Of a stretch of 64,000 nucleotides of DNA, positions 11,004-24,299 are shown piece by piece. Under the pieces are notes generated by a model. The model did no database searches and was not told where the DNA came from. It saw only the letters and a list, made by a program, of their open reading frames with translations. The translations under genes were made by a program, and so were the position numbers. Position 1 is the stretch's first letter; every line of letters starts with the position of its first letter. Where the stretch lies: positions 4,995,501 to 5,059,500 of the forward strand of contig NC_052474.1 of NCBI RefSeq assembly GCF_009730915.1, written 5' to 3'. This DNA is from Dioscorea cayenensis subsp. rotundata. Taxonomy: Eukaryota; Streptophyta; Magnoliopsida; Dioscoreales; Dioscoreaceae.

Positions 11004-14000
11004 ATGCAGGTGGCGCCGCCTCCAGGGGGCGCCGGGGGAGCGGCGGGGCCGAGGGTTTACCAGGTTTGGAAGGGTAGTAACGTGAGTATCCATTGATTGA
11101 TCTTTCTCTTGGGCTTTATTTCTTTCTAATTTGGAGCGATTTGCTGGAGAATTTAGTTGTTTATTTTTCTTTATTATTATTATTATTTTTTGGTGTTTTA
11201 TGAAAATTTGGATTTTGCTTGAGGGCATAGATTGAGTGAGTAGAAAAAGGGGAAAAAAGGCGTTGTTTTGTCCTATCTTTTGCGGAAATGGTGGTTCTTC
11301 TTCTCTGAATTATTGGGCGAAATTTTGCTACTTTGGTTCGATGGAATGCGAAACACCTGGAGCTTAGCTCTTGGTTGGCATTTTAACGCTAGTTTTGTAG
11401 TTTCTTGTTGGATTGGTGTAAAATAGTTGAATATTTTGTTTGCATAGGGTTAATATCCTTCTTGTCCGAATTGGGTTTTGTTTTTGAGTTTGTGATGCCT
11501 AAGAATCATCGCAGCGTGGCATATGGTGGAACGAATGGAGTGTGGTTGAGCTGATAAATGGCGTAGTTGCTGTGAACGTTATGTAAGAGGGATGGAGAAG
11601 TGGTGGACGGGAGCCTTGTGGGCGTTCGGGTGGTAATGATGGGCAGAAGCAGCCGTTGTTCATGGATTATGGCCTTGTGGGCGTTCGGGTGGTAGTGTAG
11701 CAGAAGCAGTCGCTGTCGGTGGATTGTGGCGGAGAATAGGTGTTATGGTTGCATGAAAGAGCTTGTCGGAGATGACTATAGATGGGTGGTGGTAATAGCG
11801 GAAGGAGGTTTTCCCTGCCAAAATAGGTTATGCGAGAGGATGATGGCAGAGTGGTGGTCGGATAGTATATGGCTAGTAGGTGGCAGCAGCAGGAGAAGGT
11901 GAAAGGAGTAGGCTTGACATTGATGGCTATATGATATGATAATATGCAATTTAGAGGATTGAGCTGTTGTGCACAAATTATATATATAAAAAAATTCTCT
12001 TATTCTTTTTTCAAAATTTCTATCACAGTATGCTGAATGGTTGTTCAACTGCTTATTTGAGCCAATGCACCTTATTTGTTTGCTTTCTTGCCTGTTGGTT
12101 TTAGTGCATGTTCCATTCAGCACCATGCAAGGTGCGAATGTGGTATAGTTGTTTGTTATGCATAGGAGAGGTGGCAGGATTAAGCCATTAATTTCAACGG
12201 AGCTTGTCACTTTTCTTTTTTGGCTATCAGTTTAGTTTTGAAAATGTAGCATCAGAAAGGTCTGTTACGTTGTTTGTTTTACAGCTGCTTTCTCTTATTG
12301 GTCAAATTGCTTCTCAATGCAAAGAATTTGTATTTGATTTTTCATGTTTTGACTAATTTAAACCTGTTGAAATAAAGCTCAATTCACTGTTGATTAATTA
12401 TTTCTGAGGGGTTTGTTGTCATCAATTCCTTTATTTTGAACCCAAGTTCTTTGATTTGGATTGCTTGGGACTATCAGGTCAATCACTTGACTCCTGTTGA
12501 TGTTTCAGATGTCAAAACACCTCCTGCCGCTACATTTTTGAATGGCCGCATTTGTGTATTGGACATCTGCCTTATTATTTTTCCATCTCCAGATGGAGAT
12601 TATCTCCAATAGATGCTGATGCCCATTTTAGGCCTCTCTTTTGGGGAATACTTATATTTTATTTCTTGGGATGCTCTTTATTAGTAACCTTGGTTGTAAA
12701 TTATTTGCATTAGACTTGTGAGATTCAAGTACTCTTTTGCTTGCCATAATGTAGTTGATTCTTTTATGCAGATATTTTTCCTGCGAGGGAGGTTTATCTT
12801 TGGACCTGATGTGAGATCACTATTTCTCACGATCTTCCTTATTGTTGCCCCTGCATCAGTCTTTTGCGCGCTGGTTGCCAGAAAGCTGATGGATCAATTT
12901 TCCGACTGGGGAGTATCTATAATGGTGATTGCTGTTGCATTCACAATATATGTGAGTATTAGATTTTTCTTTTTTTACCTATATTTTTAGCTCTAAGGAG
13001 TATTCCTATATGTGATTGCTGTTGCATTCACAATATATATGAGTATCAGATTTTCTTTTCATACCTATATTTCTAGCTCTAAGGAGTATTTCTATATGTG
13101 ATTGCTGTTGCATTCACAATATATGTGGGTATTAGAATTTTCTTTTCATTCCTATATTTCTAGTTCTAAGGAGCATTTTTAATATTATTTTGTTTTCAGT
13201 GCATGTTGTGGGTCTGACTAGACTAGTGTGTGTAGTTGAATGCAATGTTAGTTCCTTTTTGGAGTCCCAATGTTTGATTAATGATTTTAGTAGTGGATTT
13301 AATCTCATCTTTCCATGGCTCATCTGACCAATTTAATAACTTTATTGTTCTAGTTAAATTTAATATTGAGGTTTAATGTTGTTTTCTACTTTATGTGCTT
13401 CATCCCCCTACGGCAATCATTCATGCTTAGAATAAGTTATTGATGCCACATGCATGATTTTTGTTTAAGTTGTCATCTCCTACCTTCTGCTTGTCAAGAA
13501 ACACAATACTTAATTATTTAGTGTAAATTATGAGTCATAGACAATTGGATGGCAATTTTGAGCACATAAAAGTGGTATATAATTCATTTGCTATAACTCA
13601 TGGTGGAAATGAACTGAACTTTACTTGGTTATGTTTTCTTCATTCTTCATGATGATGCCATTGCCTCTGATTTTGGTGTATGAACTGAGTGCGTACATTC
13701 ACTGGATTGTGATGTAGATGATCATCATGTACTTGCTTACTTTTGATCATGTTAATGTGATGCTTGTAATGTCGTATCTATTTATTACCCTAAGCGGAAA
13801 GGGTGGAGTCAGAAGCTTTATCTGATATTCGAAATTTTCAAAAATTTAGATAACTAGAATTCATGATTTGACCTTATCTTTACTTTAGAGGATTTTTAAA
13901 GTAATTAAATATTTCTCATATCAGGTATCTTATTGAAATAAAATAAATGGAGGGGTTCGGTTATGTATAATGATGAAAATTAATTAAGGAATTGGTGTAG

Positions 14001-16408
14001 TGAAATTGATTATCTCAAGCCATAGGAAAAATAATTGTGCCTCCTGTCATTAGAAAGCATATTATATTGGTAACATAGATGTCCAAAACTAGATGTTTAG
14101 CAAATACCGTACGTGAAACATCCATTGATAAAAAAAACAAGTGTGCGTATTTAAAGATGTAATTATGGCATCTGGGATAAAGCACCAACTATCTCTGAGG
14201 TGGAAAATGTGGAATCATGCCTATTCTGATTTCTAAATAATATGTTGGAAAGGAGTTCCTGTACATTAGTTCTCGTTATCCAGCTGTTTGAGACCTTTTC
14301 AATGCTTGTAGCTAAATTCTTCAGATGTCCTGTCCTGATCTCAGACCAATTTATCATAAAAGCGGTAAGGTTTGGTCTCTTCTTCAGCCTTTGAGTTGTT
14401 GTCCTTCAGGACATTTGGCGTTTCATTCTTTAACCGCTACAAACCAGTAGAGGTTTTGATTAAGTGTGAAAGCCTCAATTCTTAATGTTCATAGCAGTTA
14501 ATAGGCAAGTGTTTCTGCATTAAATAAGTAAACAAAAGGGAGCCTTTATCATTGCAGAATTTCTTATGTGTATTTTCTTACGAAAATATATTTTGACATT
14601 TTATGGAAAGTATCAGTTCCTTATTCGTTGAAATTCCGCTACAAAACTCGTGTAATTCTGGAAATGTAGGCACTAGGCAGATCCGGTAAGTTGGTTGCTT
14701 ACGGATATTCTTCTGTGCTGGTTAGTTTAGTGATTTTCACTCGTTAACCCCTTCAAAAGTTAAAAATTGCATTCTAACACGGAAAATTCTTGCCTGCACC
14801 CAGACCCAGTGCATTGTTCATCCAATATATTTTGAGATTCATTTTATTAAAAACAGATGCTGTCTAAAATTATCTGATTCAGTCGTCCAAGGAATCTTAA
14901 AAGAAAATTTTGTTTTTCACATTTGCCTTGAATTTTCTTTATAAAATGCATTATTTTATTAAACTTTCTGTCGCTGTAATAGGTTTTATTTTATGTGTTT
15001 TGGTCCAGGATCTATTTCTTCTTTTACTTACTTCCGGGAGAGATCCAGGTATAGTACCACGCAGCGCACATCCTCCCGAACCTGAAAGCTCTGATGGAAA
15101 TCTGGAACTTGGGAGTAACCAAACTCCACAGTTGCGGTTACCTCGTATCAAGGATGTTACAGTCAATGGGATCACTGTGAAGGTCAAATATTGTGATACC
15201 TGCATGCTCTATCGGCCTCCTCGCTGTTCGCATTGTTCAATTTGCAACAACTGTGTTGAGCGGTTCGACCACCACTGCCCTTGGGTTGGACAGTGTATTG
15301 GTCTGGTAAGTCTAATACATCTTGGTTAAACAAGTACTTGGACTTTATTCATGGTTTGCATTCAACTAAAAGGCGAACAGTATATTTTCATGAATTTCAT
15401 CTGGATATATTGCAGAATTTTGGCTTTTGTAAGAGCTGCTAATAGCTGCAAATTAGAAGCATGATACTGGTCATATTTGGATCATGTCTTAGGTGTTCTT
15501 TCACGGAGTCTTGTTTATTATGCTGCTTATAATGTATTTTTCTTCTGGATGCAGCGCAACTATAGATTCTTTTATATGTTTGTTTTCTCAACAACCCTAC
15601 TCTGCATCTATGTCTTTGGATTTTCTTGGGTGTGCATCTTGAAAACTAAGCATGACGAGCAGACGAACTTATGGCGTGCTATTGGAAAGACTCCGGCCTC
15701 CATTGCTTCCGTTGTTTTAATTTTCTACACTTTCATATCAGTGTGGTTTGTTGGTGGCCTTTCTGTCTTCCACCTATACCTGATGAGCACTAACCAGGTA
15801 CCAGTTTTCCCTAGGTGGTTACCCAGTAACTGTAATATGAAATTGTCATCCATTGGACTAATAGATGTTCTGTACAGACAACATACGAGAACTTCAGATA
15901 CCGTTATGATCGACGAGCTAACCCATATAATCGAGGAGTAGTGGCGAACTTCATAGAAGTCTTCTTCACTAGAATTCCGCCATCCAAAAACAACTTCAGG
16001 GCACGGGTGCCAAGAGAACAAGGTCTGCAAGGGAGACCAGTGTCTGGAGGTTTCATGAGTCCAAACATGGGAAGAACAATGGGAGATATTGAGGTGGGCA
16101 GGAAAGCTGTGGCATGGGGTAGCGAAGAAGCTGCTCGGGCTGGTCTTGATGATATAGAATCTGGATTAAGTAATGACATAGTGGATGAGAAGGATGGCAT
16201 GTTTGGTGCTGCTTCACCAGATTTAGCTAGGGTCCTCCCACCTGAGGGCCTGGAAGCACGAGCACCGGTTCATTCAAGACGATCTAGCTGGGGGCGAAGG
16301 AGTGGGAATTGGGAGATGTCCCCTGAAGTTCTCGCATTGGCGGCTGGTGTTGCAGAATCAAATCGTACAGGGGCTAGTGGTAGTGGCACAGAAGCTGGGA
16401 ACAGATAG
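11004..16408 (+). CDS. DHHC-type protein S-acyltransferase, five exons, 442 aa
   Basis: The enzyme attaches palmitate to cysteines of target proteins at Golgi, endosomal or plasma membranes. Exons are 11004-11081, 12772-12951, 15009-15305, 15555-15797 and 15878-16408; all introns are GT-AG and all junctions are phase 0, giving 1329 bp. The N-terminus is a short Gly/Pro-rich lead followed by VYQVWKGSN. Two membrane segments follow at about residues 41-62 and 75-95, the DPG motif at 98-100, and the Cys-rich CRD ending in DHHC at 173-176. Two more membrane segments lie in exon 4, then the TTxE motif at 267-270 and a long Gly/Ser/Arg-rich cytosolic tail. Length and N-terminus match the larger plant PATs (Arabidopsis PAT05-09 type). 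All catalytic motifs are intact. The convergent neighbour at 17109 ends about 700 bp away. The exon 2 splice donor lies in a tandem triplication. Confidence 0.93.
11608..11722 (+). repeat. Short direct duplication in intron 1 of the S-acyltransferase gene
   Basis: The word 'gccttgtgggcgttcgggtggta' begins near 11611 and again near 11671; each copy is followed by 'gcagaagcag.cg.tgt'. The unit is about 60 bp. It lies in an unusually G-rich part of the intron (11500-11900). No coding potential was recognised. Confidence 0.75.
12923..13182 (+). repeat. Tandem triplication (about 86-88 bp) spanning the exon 2 splice donor
   Basis: Three head-to-tail copies start at about 12923, 13011 and 13097. 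Each begins with 'gtgattgctgttgcattcac', the last bases of exon 2, and runs through the donor into the intron. The donor is GTGAGT in copy 1, ATGAGT in copy 2 (GT lost) and GTGGGT in copy 3. Only copy 1 keeps the frame: reading on meets a stop at 12988. Confidence 0.9.
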
Positions 16409-17040
16409 TGTTTTCATTTAGGGAGATGCGCAGCGGCAGGAAAGCAGGAAAGCTGAAGGAGTTCAGTTCTTATGCTCCTTCCCTCGTGCAACTTGGGACA
16501 GATTCAGAAATTGTAATTCTGTAATAGTGTGGCTTTAAGTTGTTTACCATCCTTTTTCATTCTGATCCAGTCATTTCATTTCTGTAAAAGTGTGCATTGA
16601 TGGTTTTACACTCACCCGTTTCCCCCCTTTGTTTTCTTACTGTGTTCTATTGCCTCTGCTTTTCAATCCTTAAGTTTCTCAAGCAGTGGTATGTTGGTTT
16701 GATGGTAAGATGAACAAGAGTTTACTTTGATTATCTGGTCACTAAGATTGTACATAACGACTGACTGATGGTTTTAAGCTAAGGTGTTGACTGAATCTAT
16801 TGATTGATGGTAAGGCTTATAACTTGGTATTTTGTTTGATTCTATTGCTTATCTGAAACTGTGACACTGTCTTAACGCTCAAAGTTCACAGGCAGACAAA
16901 AGATACAGAACCTCAGAACAACAAATATCATTAGTCTGAATACCATAAAATCATCTGAAATTTCTCGTTGTACAACCTATCTTGTATTTTCTTGTAATAA
17001 TATCAATACAAAGACCATCCCCTTTATTTATTTATTTATT
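16409..17040. other. Convergent 3' regions of the S-acyltransferase and isomerase genes
   Basis: No coding region was recognised. The plus-strand untranslated tail probably ends between 16550 and 17000. On the minus strand the TTTATT run at 17026-17042 reads as repeated AATAAA about 70-80 nt beyond the isomerase stop, a credible poly(A) signal. Confidence 0.5.
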
Positions 17041-17108
17041 TTTTTAAATATATATAAATATATAGATGTTGAACAAGCCCCCCACGCAAAGAAGCAGTAG
17101 CAGCAACA

Positions 17109-18083
17109 TCACATCTTGGAGAAGTTGGGTTTGCGTTTTTGGAGCTTGGCGAGCACAGCTTCCTCCAGTTCCCGCGACCTCAACATCCCGGCATTCCACG
17201 TGGCCACGTAGTCCAACCCCTTCTCAACCGCCATGTCTCTGCTCTTCATCATCACCGCCTTCGTCCCCATCAACGCCAGGGCCGGCTTCGCAGCTAGCTC
17301 TGAACAGTGAACACCACCACCCACAAATCTCTTTCATTTTCTCTATTTTTTTTTCTATTAAAAATCGAAAATTTAAGAATTCAAATCACGATGCACGTAA
17401 ATGACAAGATTACCCTTGGCCAGAGCGAAGATCCCCTCGTCCATCTTTGCCGGGTCGGCGAAAACTCTGGAAACGAGCCCCATCGCCTTTGCCTCGCCGG
17501 CGGACACCTTTCGTCCCGTGAGCGCGAGGTCCATGGCGTTGCCGAAGCCGACGATCTTGGGAAGCCGCTGTAGTGTCCCGAGATCCGCGACCAGTCCCAC
17601 ATCCACCTCTTTGACCGCAAAGTAGGCCTTATCCTCACAGCACCGGATATCGCACGCCGCCACGAGGTCCACCCCGCCGCCTATGCAAGCTCCCTGGATA
17701 GCCGCCACCACCGGCTTCCGACACCGCTCCAGAGCCGTGATAGCCGATTGAAGGTCAAGGATCCGGCGGCGAAGTTCCTCAGCAGCCGCAGCGCGATCGT
17801 CGTCGGATGAGGAGGAGATGGATTTGAGGGAGGAGAGGTCGATCCCGGAGCAGAAGTGGGGGCCACGGGCGGAGAGAACGAGGGCACGCGCGGAGGGGAT
17901 GCGATCGAGAAGTGCGAGGGCGCGTGGGAGCTCGGAGAAGAAGGGAAGAGAAAGGGCGTTGCGCTGAGCCGGGCGGTTCAAGTAGATGAACCAGACCGGT
18001 ACGGCCGGGTCTTTTTGAAGGATCTCCAGCGTCTGGAAACCCTTGTTTAGCTCCGCCGCCGCTTCCTCCACCGTTAGATCCAT
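17109..18083 (-). CDS. DCI1: Peroxisomal delta(3,5),delta(2,4)-dienoyl-CoA isomerase, two exons, 286 aa
   Basis: The enzyme shifts double bonds of 3,5-dienoyl-CoA to 2,4-dienoyl-CoA in peroxisomal beta-oxidation of unsaturated fatty acids. Exons are 18083-17414 and 17299-17109 (670 + 191 bp); the intron is GT-AG. The crotonase fold is clear: the oxyanion-hole segments (HFCSGIDL and GACIGGGVDL), then the three acidic residues that set the dienoyl isomerase apart from ordinary hydratases, here D145 (CDIR), E159 (KEVDVG) and D167 (ADLG). The protein ends in SKM, a plant-type peroxisomal targeting tripeptide in place of the more common SKL/AKL. Length fits the Arabidopsis enzyme (about 280 aa). 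Exon 1 is GC-rich compared with its surroundings. A plain enoyl-CoA hydratase is less likely given the acidic triad. Confidence 0.9.
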
Positions 18084-19144
18084 TTTCGCCCTTCTGATTT
18101 TTCTGGTATGCTTTACTATTATTTAAACGACGTTATCTATTCATCCCTTAGTAACTGGGTTTCATTATTATTATTTTAAATAATATATATAAATATATAT
18201 ATGAAGAGCTGATGGAACCTAAGGCCAAAAGGCCGAAGCCATTTTTCATTGGAGATGGGCCAAGAGCCATTATTGGGCGTGCGTTGCCATTATCATCCAT
18301 TTATGGGCCAAGAGCCATTGGGCCTTTCATTATATATGCATATGAATATATATGTTTTATAAATGAGCTTGGTTTTGATTAATTGTTAAATGTGTGAAAG
18401 GACCTTATGCCATCATGCATATGTGATTATTAATTTGAGAGCATTGAAACTCTTCTAATTCATTTGTAGGACAAGGACTACTTACTTGGCTTGGGCAGTA
18501 AGAGTAAGAGGTTGTGTATATATCATCATAATGAATTAATGCCAATGGTTGTACTGCACTGCTTTGATTTGTCAAGTAAAGTTTTAAAGACGTCCACATG
18601 CTTGTCATCCACCATCTTTATTATATATAATAATAATTTCATCTACTAGACTACTACTAGCTAGTGCAAACAATATGACAAGGAAAGGACTTCATGACAA
18701 TCCAAAACCTTTTTTATTTTCCAGATATTATCTTATTGGGGATCTTGATCATCCCCTTGCAACATAGCGAGGATCAGTTTGGCAGATAAGGCTCCATAGT
18801 TAAATAAATTGTTTATTTCCTAAACACTAATAACAACAACAATATATAACACAATATAAGAAGACTTCTACTAAATATTCAAATCAGAATCATCCGGACA
18901 ATAAGAGAGTTAGTAGTCTATTTTTCTCCCAACTTAAAAGTTTAGGGTTCGATCGTGTGACTTGTCCGGAGGATGGTGATTGCTAATGACAAGGTTTGGT
19001 ATATATCTCTAACACACGAGCCAAAAGATACTTAACAATTTTTCTTTTGTTTTTTTTTATTGTAAACTACTTTATATTTTTAATGGGAATAAAGCTCACT
19101 AGGAAAGTCAATACAAGTAATTATAGTGAATATAAATATTAATT
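18084..19144. other. Upstream region of DCI1 and intergenic DNA
   Basis: No gene was recognised. A word 'atgggccaagagccatt' occurs twice (near 18256 and 18304) inside a short G+C-richer patch at 18205-18330, perhaps the relic of a small repeat. The rest is AT-rich with short TA runs. Confidence 0.5.
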
Positions 19145-19421
19145 GGCTAAACATCATCTGCGGACGTTCATAGAGTCATCCGCAGATGATGTACAGTATT
19201 TTTTATAGGGTTGAATGACTGTGATTGATTCAGTTATTGTGCTGAGATTGATTGGATGGTTCAGATTAAAACATTGTGCATCACACTTTTTACTGTGCTT
19301 ATAAATAGTGTGCAGTGTTACTGTTCACAGAACAGTGTGCAGCTGTTGGATTGAAATCCAACGGCCCATATCAACGTTCACAGATTACGTATCTGTGAAC
19401 GTTGACAGAGGATGCATCCTC
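19145..19421. mobile_element. MULE-type MITE of 277 bp with 9-bp target duplication and two terminal hairpins
   Basis: The 9-mer ATATTAATT flanks the element on both sides (19136-19144 and 19422-19430), the size made by Mutator-like transposases. The ends are imperfect inverted repeats: CATC.TCTG...ACGTTCA.AGA matches at 18 of 23 positions. Each end also folds on itself: arms 19152-19164/19179-19191 (13 bp) on the left and 19371-19384/19392-19405 (14 bp) on the right. No coding region is present. Confidence 0.8.
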
Positions 19422-19430
19422 ATATTAATT

Positions 19431-22242
19431 AATAGATGTTAAATTTATTTTTAAGTCATTTGGGTATTAAATAGGGCGTTCCTTCTGTAAAGAATATATA
19501 GTGACATACTCTTAGTAATTTTAACCCTCAAGTTGAACTAGAATTATCATCTTTTTTCAATTGCTTCAAAATTTTAATCATAAAGAAAATAATTAGTGAG
19601 TAGTCTTCAGAATGTATACTTGAGATGCAATGCATAATTGAAGACAAATAACTAAAGACTCTTCTGATGCATACTGATCAAGAATATTTTAACAAAAACA
19701 ACCAGGCAACTTTTTATATATATCTTCACCTTTATTTCAACTTTAAGCATCATATCTTCTTCCAAAATAAAAAATAAAAAATAATAAAAAAAACACTGTT
19801 ATTAACAATTCAAGCTGAGATAATTATTATATTATCCGAGACAATATCTAACAATACGATATAAACAAAAAGATGGTGGATGCTATAAGCGTTCTTAATT
19901 TTAAAGTTAATGTAATATTAACAATGCATGGTTTGAAAGAGACTTTGGGAATGAAACATTGTAGTTTTGTTATGATTACTAGTTAAGTAACTTATCAATG
20001 CATACCAATTATTATTATCTTTGTGGCCAAAATCTGAACAATTTTGTATTGTGTTTGTTTTCTGTGAAGGATGGAGAATATCTACAAGTTTAAGGTTATA
20101 AATAGGTTGTGGAAATATATAGTAGCATGGATTATTAATCATGAATAGGATGTATGGCTCTAATTAATAGACAAGTTATTGTATTATTTAAATTGCTCTT
20201 CACTATTGATACTCCCTCCATTCATAAATATAAGTTGTTTTCAAATGGTTACCGTTTTATAATACCAAAGCAATTAATATTTATTTAGGATTTTTTTTTT
20301 TTAATTTTACCCTTCTTCGATATTCTAAGTTATATGAATGAAGAGTCATATTCATCGGCACAAAAATAAATATGGTTCTATGAAAGAGGTAATTTAGTTA
20401 TTTAATTTTTTTATTTTAAATTTTAATATATTTAATGTTATTTTTAATTTTTGCACAAGATCTTTGAATGGCTTATATTTTAGAATAGAAAGAGTAGTTT
20501 GCCAAATGATTTCTAGCAAATCATGCATAATTTAAAATTGAAACCAGTACATTTATAGCCAACAAATTCAAAGAGTTTTTTTTTTAAGCTTTAGATGGTT
20601 GATGAAACAAATAAGTGAAAGCAAAATGTTTTTTTATTTTATTTTTATAACTCACTTTCAACCTCATGCCTTTCATTCGTTGCAATTATTCTCTAAAGTC
20701 ACAATCAGATGAAATCACTCTTTGTAAATATACATTGATTGGTATACATCATTCTTTTAGGATCATACAAAGGTTGGTGTCATGATAATGATGAATTAAT
20801 ATTCATGCACATCTTTCTCTCATAAATGATGACAATTAAATAAAGCGATTCTTTGTGAAAGTGCTTTAGTTCATATACACTTTTTTTTCTCTCTCATATT
20901 CCACTCCAGAGATAGATTGAAAGAGAGGTTATTGAATTTATGTTATGATAAGACTATACAAAAATAATAAGATATGCAAATATATTCATCTACAATCTAA
21001 ATAGTTTTAAAACAATCTGAATAACGACAAATATTTATTTTTATAAAAAAATGAAAACAACGTTAATACGATGATACTTATATTAATACATGATGTATAC
21101 ACATCTATAAATGGATTGTTTTAAAATTTCCTTATTTTATTTAATTTTTAATATATTTGATTTAAACAAAAAAACAAGGATTTTTTTCTCAAGATTTTTA
21201 TGAATTCGAAAAATTAGAAAATAAAAAAACATATAAGAAATTAATAATAGAAAATTTTACGGAAAGTGCCATAATCTAGTAGAATGTTGTTTAATCTTAC
21301 AAAAAGAACTTAATTTTATTTCCAAAATAGATCTGCTTTGGGATGCAAAAAACCAACCTACCCAAAGTTTCAAACCTTGAAATAAATTATGCAATTTTGG
21401 ATAATTACATAATTAAAAATGAGCTATTTTTAATAATAATAATAATATACAACTCTACTGTAATATTTTGACCTAGCTAGTTGCCAAGTGCCAAAACAGG
21501 TGAAGGTATCTACTTTTCAAAAAGGAAAATAAATCAAGGGCGTAGTTCCAAAAATAGTTAAACTTATGTCGGAGGGCGAAATGTTCCAAGCATTTCAGTT
21601 ATAACTAAACGGCCAATAAAAAAAACTCATGAACATGAACATGAACATGAACACGAGATTCCAAGCTTTGTTAGCTAGTGCATGCCCAAAAGCTAATAAT
21701 ATAAAGACAAAACTCCATCACACCACACGGGTTCTATCAATCTATATACTTGGATCAATCTCAACCACACCATGTTATGTGCCACACTGCAACGTGGCAG
21801 GGGCCGCCACGCTGCAACGCTCACCGAACTTTGGGCCACACGTGCACCATCACACTTCCATCATTTATTTATTTAGTTAATTTGTTATTTTTATAACCTG
21901 AAAGTCTTCATAAACTGAAGTACTATTGAATGGAGCACAAAATAATTTGTAGAGCTAGAAAAGAGAGTTCATTAATGGCAACATCAAGACATAAAAAAGA
22001 AACTTAGTTAAGGACATGCATGATTATCACAGGGAGTACAACAGAATGCAAGTAGACATACAAGGACATAGAGCAATTAAAGCTCATGACTAGAGAGAAG
22101 AGCAAAGACAAATTAATGGAAACGGAGAAAAGCACTTCATATTTCAGTGCTTAATTTTGGTTGTAGCTAGATAGAGCTAGAGAGAAAGAGAGAGAGAGAG
22201 AGCCTTTTCTTCAACGTGGCAATGAAGACATGCACTAGCTAG
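19431..22242. other. AT-rich intergenic DNA
   Basis: No gene was recognised in 2.8 kb. Visible are a short (atgaac)n run at 21629-21655 and a GA-rich run at 22171-22203, which lies in the SWEET 3' untranslated region. Open frames here are short and lack family features. Confidence 0.5.
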
Positions 22243-24299
22243 TCACACAGTGTTGTTCATTATCTCATTGGCTTTCATCTCCTCTTCAGTCATCACCTTT
22301 GCTTGGACTATCTCTGGGTTCACTGCTGGACTTGGCTTAGTGATTTCAATCACATGCTCTGGTAGTTGGGGCTCTTGTACCACCTTCTTAGCATCCTTGT
22401 AGACCACGTAGATCACCATTTGGATGACACCAAAGGTGAATCCCAATACATTTGGAAGCTATATACACATGCCAAAAAATTAAGCAGAGTAAAATGTTAA
22501 TTAAAGCATCTATATATATATCATATATTTATGTTTTTACATATATGCTAGCTTATAAGAAAATTATCATTAATTACCGCAACGTATTTGTCCCTGGTGA
22601 AGAGGCCATATGAGAACCATGCAATAGCGCTCAATGTGAGGAAGAAGGAGAGAAAGAAGGGCATGAACTCCACACTCTTGGTTCTTATCACAAGTCTCTG
22701 TAAATTTGGTAAATAGTAATCAGTAAAACAGTTTAATTTATTCACCCAAGTAAAGATATTAATTAGTGAATATATATATATAATTAATTAATCCTCACAA
22801 TGATGCTCAGTGGAGCTACAAAGACGCTGACGGAGAAGGCAACACAAATCCATCCAAGAATCTTGACGCGGTTTTCACCTTCGGATAGAAGGAGAGTGGT
22901 GAGGAGGATCAAACCAAACAATCCCACGTTCAAGAGAAAGAAAATTTTGGCCGTGTAGATCTACAAGAAAATTTTTGAAACTTGTTTTAATTAGATATTA
23001 TTATTAATTAATCTGAAGAAAGTATTTAGCATGAACTTGAAAAGAACATACTCTTGCATTCCTTGGCGCATAAACAAAGAACATGACGATGTAAATGGTC
23101 TCGATGACGCATCCTACTGAGTTTATGGTGATAAGAAGGTATTCACCGGTCTTGACAAAGGCATAGTAGATCCATAACATGGCACTGAACAATGCAACAA
23201 CATAAGGCACACATTGGAACCCTTCTGTTGATTTTTTCTTGTAAACACGGTAAAATGTCGGCCTGCACAATTTATGGCAAAAATTAAGTTTAGTTACTAG
23301 CTAAAGAAACTTAATTTTGGTAACATATATAGAACTTATATATATATATATATAGAAAACAAGCTAGAACTTTTGGCAAGTGTTCTTACAGTGGAGCAAG
23401 ATACACCATGAATGAGATGATATTTCCTGAATAAACAGTAGAGAAAAATAAGTCAGTAATAAGAAGCATTTATGTTGTAAATAAAAAACTATCCATAGAA
23501 CTCATTGTGTGATGTTCCTTGAGGATGAAGTTCACATTGGCTCATTATTGGTATGATGTTTAGAGAACAACTTGAAGAAACAAGTTGCCATGATTTATCT
23601 TTTTTGTTATTAAAAAAAAAATCTATATTGGTATATTTAAGCATTAATTTAAAGAATGCTTGGTTTGTCACTGAACTAAAATAAGAACTTAGAAACTTTG
23701 AAAGGAGAACACAAAAGAAGAATATGCAGAATAGGGCTGGTGGGCTTAGGCATGGTGCAGTTTCCTCAAAGCAGTAAAAACAAAAAGCTAGCTAGCTCTT
23801 CTTTCCTCATCTTCTTCCAGTGAATATATCTAAAGGAGAGTGCACTATCTCCATCTCCCATAAACAAGAGTATACTCTATTTTAGCAAGCAATCTTGTTG
23901 TGGTCGTCTACTTTGCAGATAAAAAAATAAAAAATAAAACACATCCTTAAAAGATGTAGTAAAAAAATTCAGTTCATGCATAAGAAATTTAAAAAAAAAA
24001 AAATTTGATAAGAAAAGTGGATGAAAAAAAGAAGAAAAAAAAAACATTCCTAAGATAATCATAGGACAAAGAGAAGTCAAGGAGCACTCCATTAATTATT
24101 CATCAATCATTAACTCTCAATATAAAATTTAACACCAGTATTCAGAGAGAGGAATCAAATAAACTAAGATGTACTCTTTCTTGTATAAAATATTGAGTGG
24201 AGAGAGGGTGATGACAATGGAGAGAAAGATAACTCAAAAGTGGCTACCTAGGATGCCGAAAGCAAAAGCCCAAGGGTGGTCGAAAGAAAGGCCAGCCAT
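22243..24299 (-). CDS. Clade III SWEET sugar transporter, six exons, 265 aa
   Basis: This is a membrane uniporter that lets sucrose or hexoses out of cells. Exons (minus) are 24299-24248, 23426-23390, 23262-23052, 22960-22799, 22697-22578 and 22458-22243, with GT-AG introns and frame kept. The 37-bp second exon is typical of SWEET genes. Seven membrane helices are arranged as two MtN3 repeats (about residues 10-97 and 132-218) joined by the fourth helix. The substrate-pocket pairs W60/N77 and W181/N197 are present. The N-terminus [19 protein letters not shown] and the motif KSVEFMPF match clade III (SWEET9-15, rice SWEET11-15), which mainly moves sucrose. The C-terminal tail is short and acidic. 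Exact orthology is not decidable by eye. A TATA box lies 180 bp upstream of the start. Confidence 0.93.
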
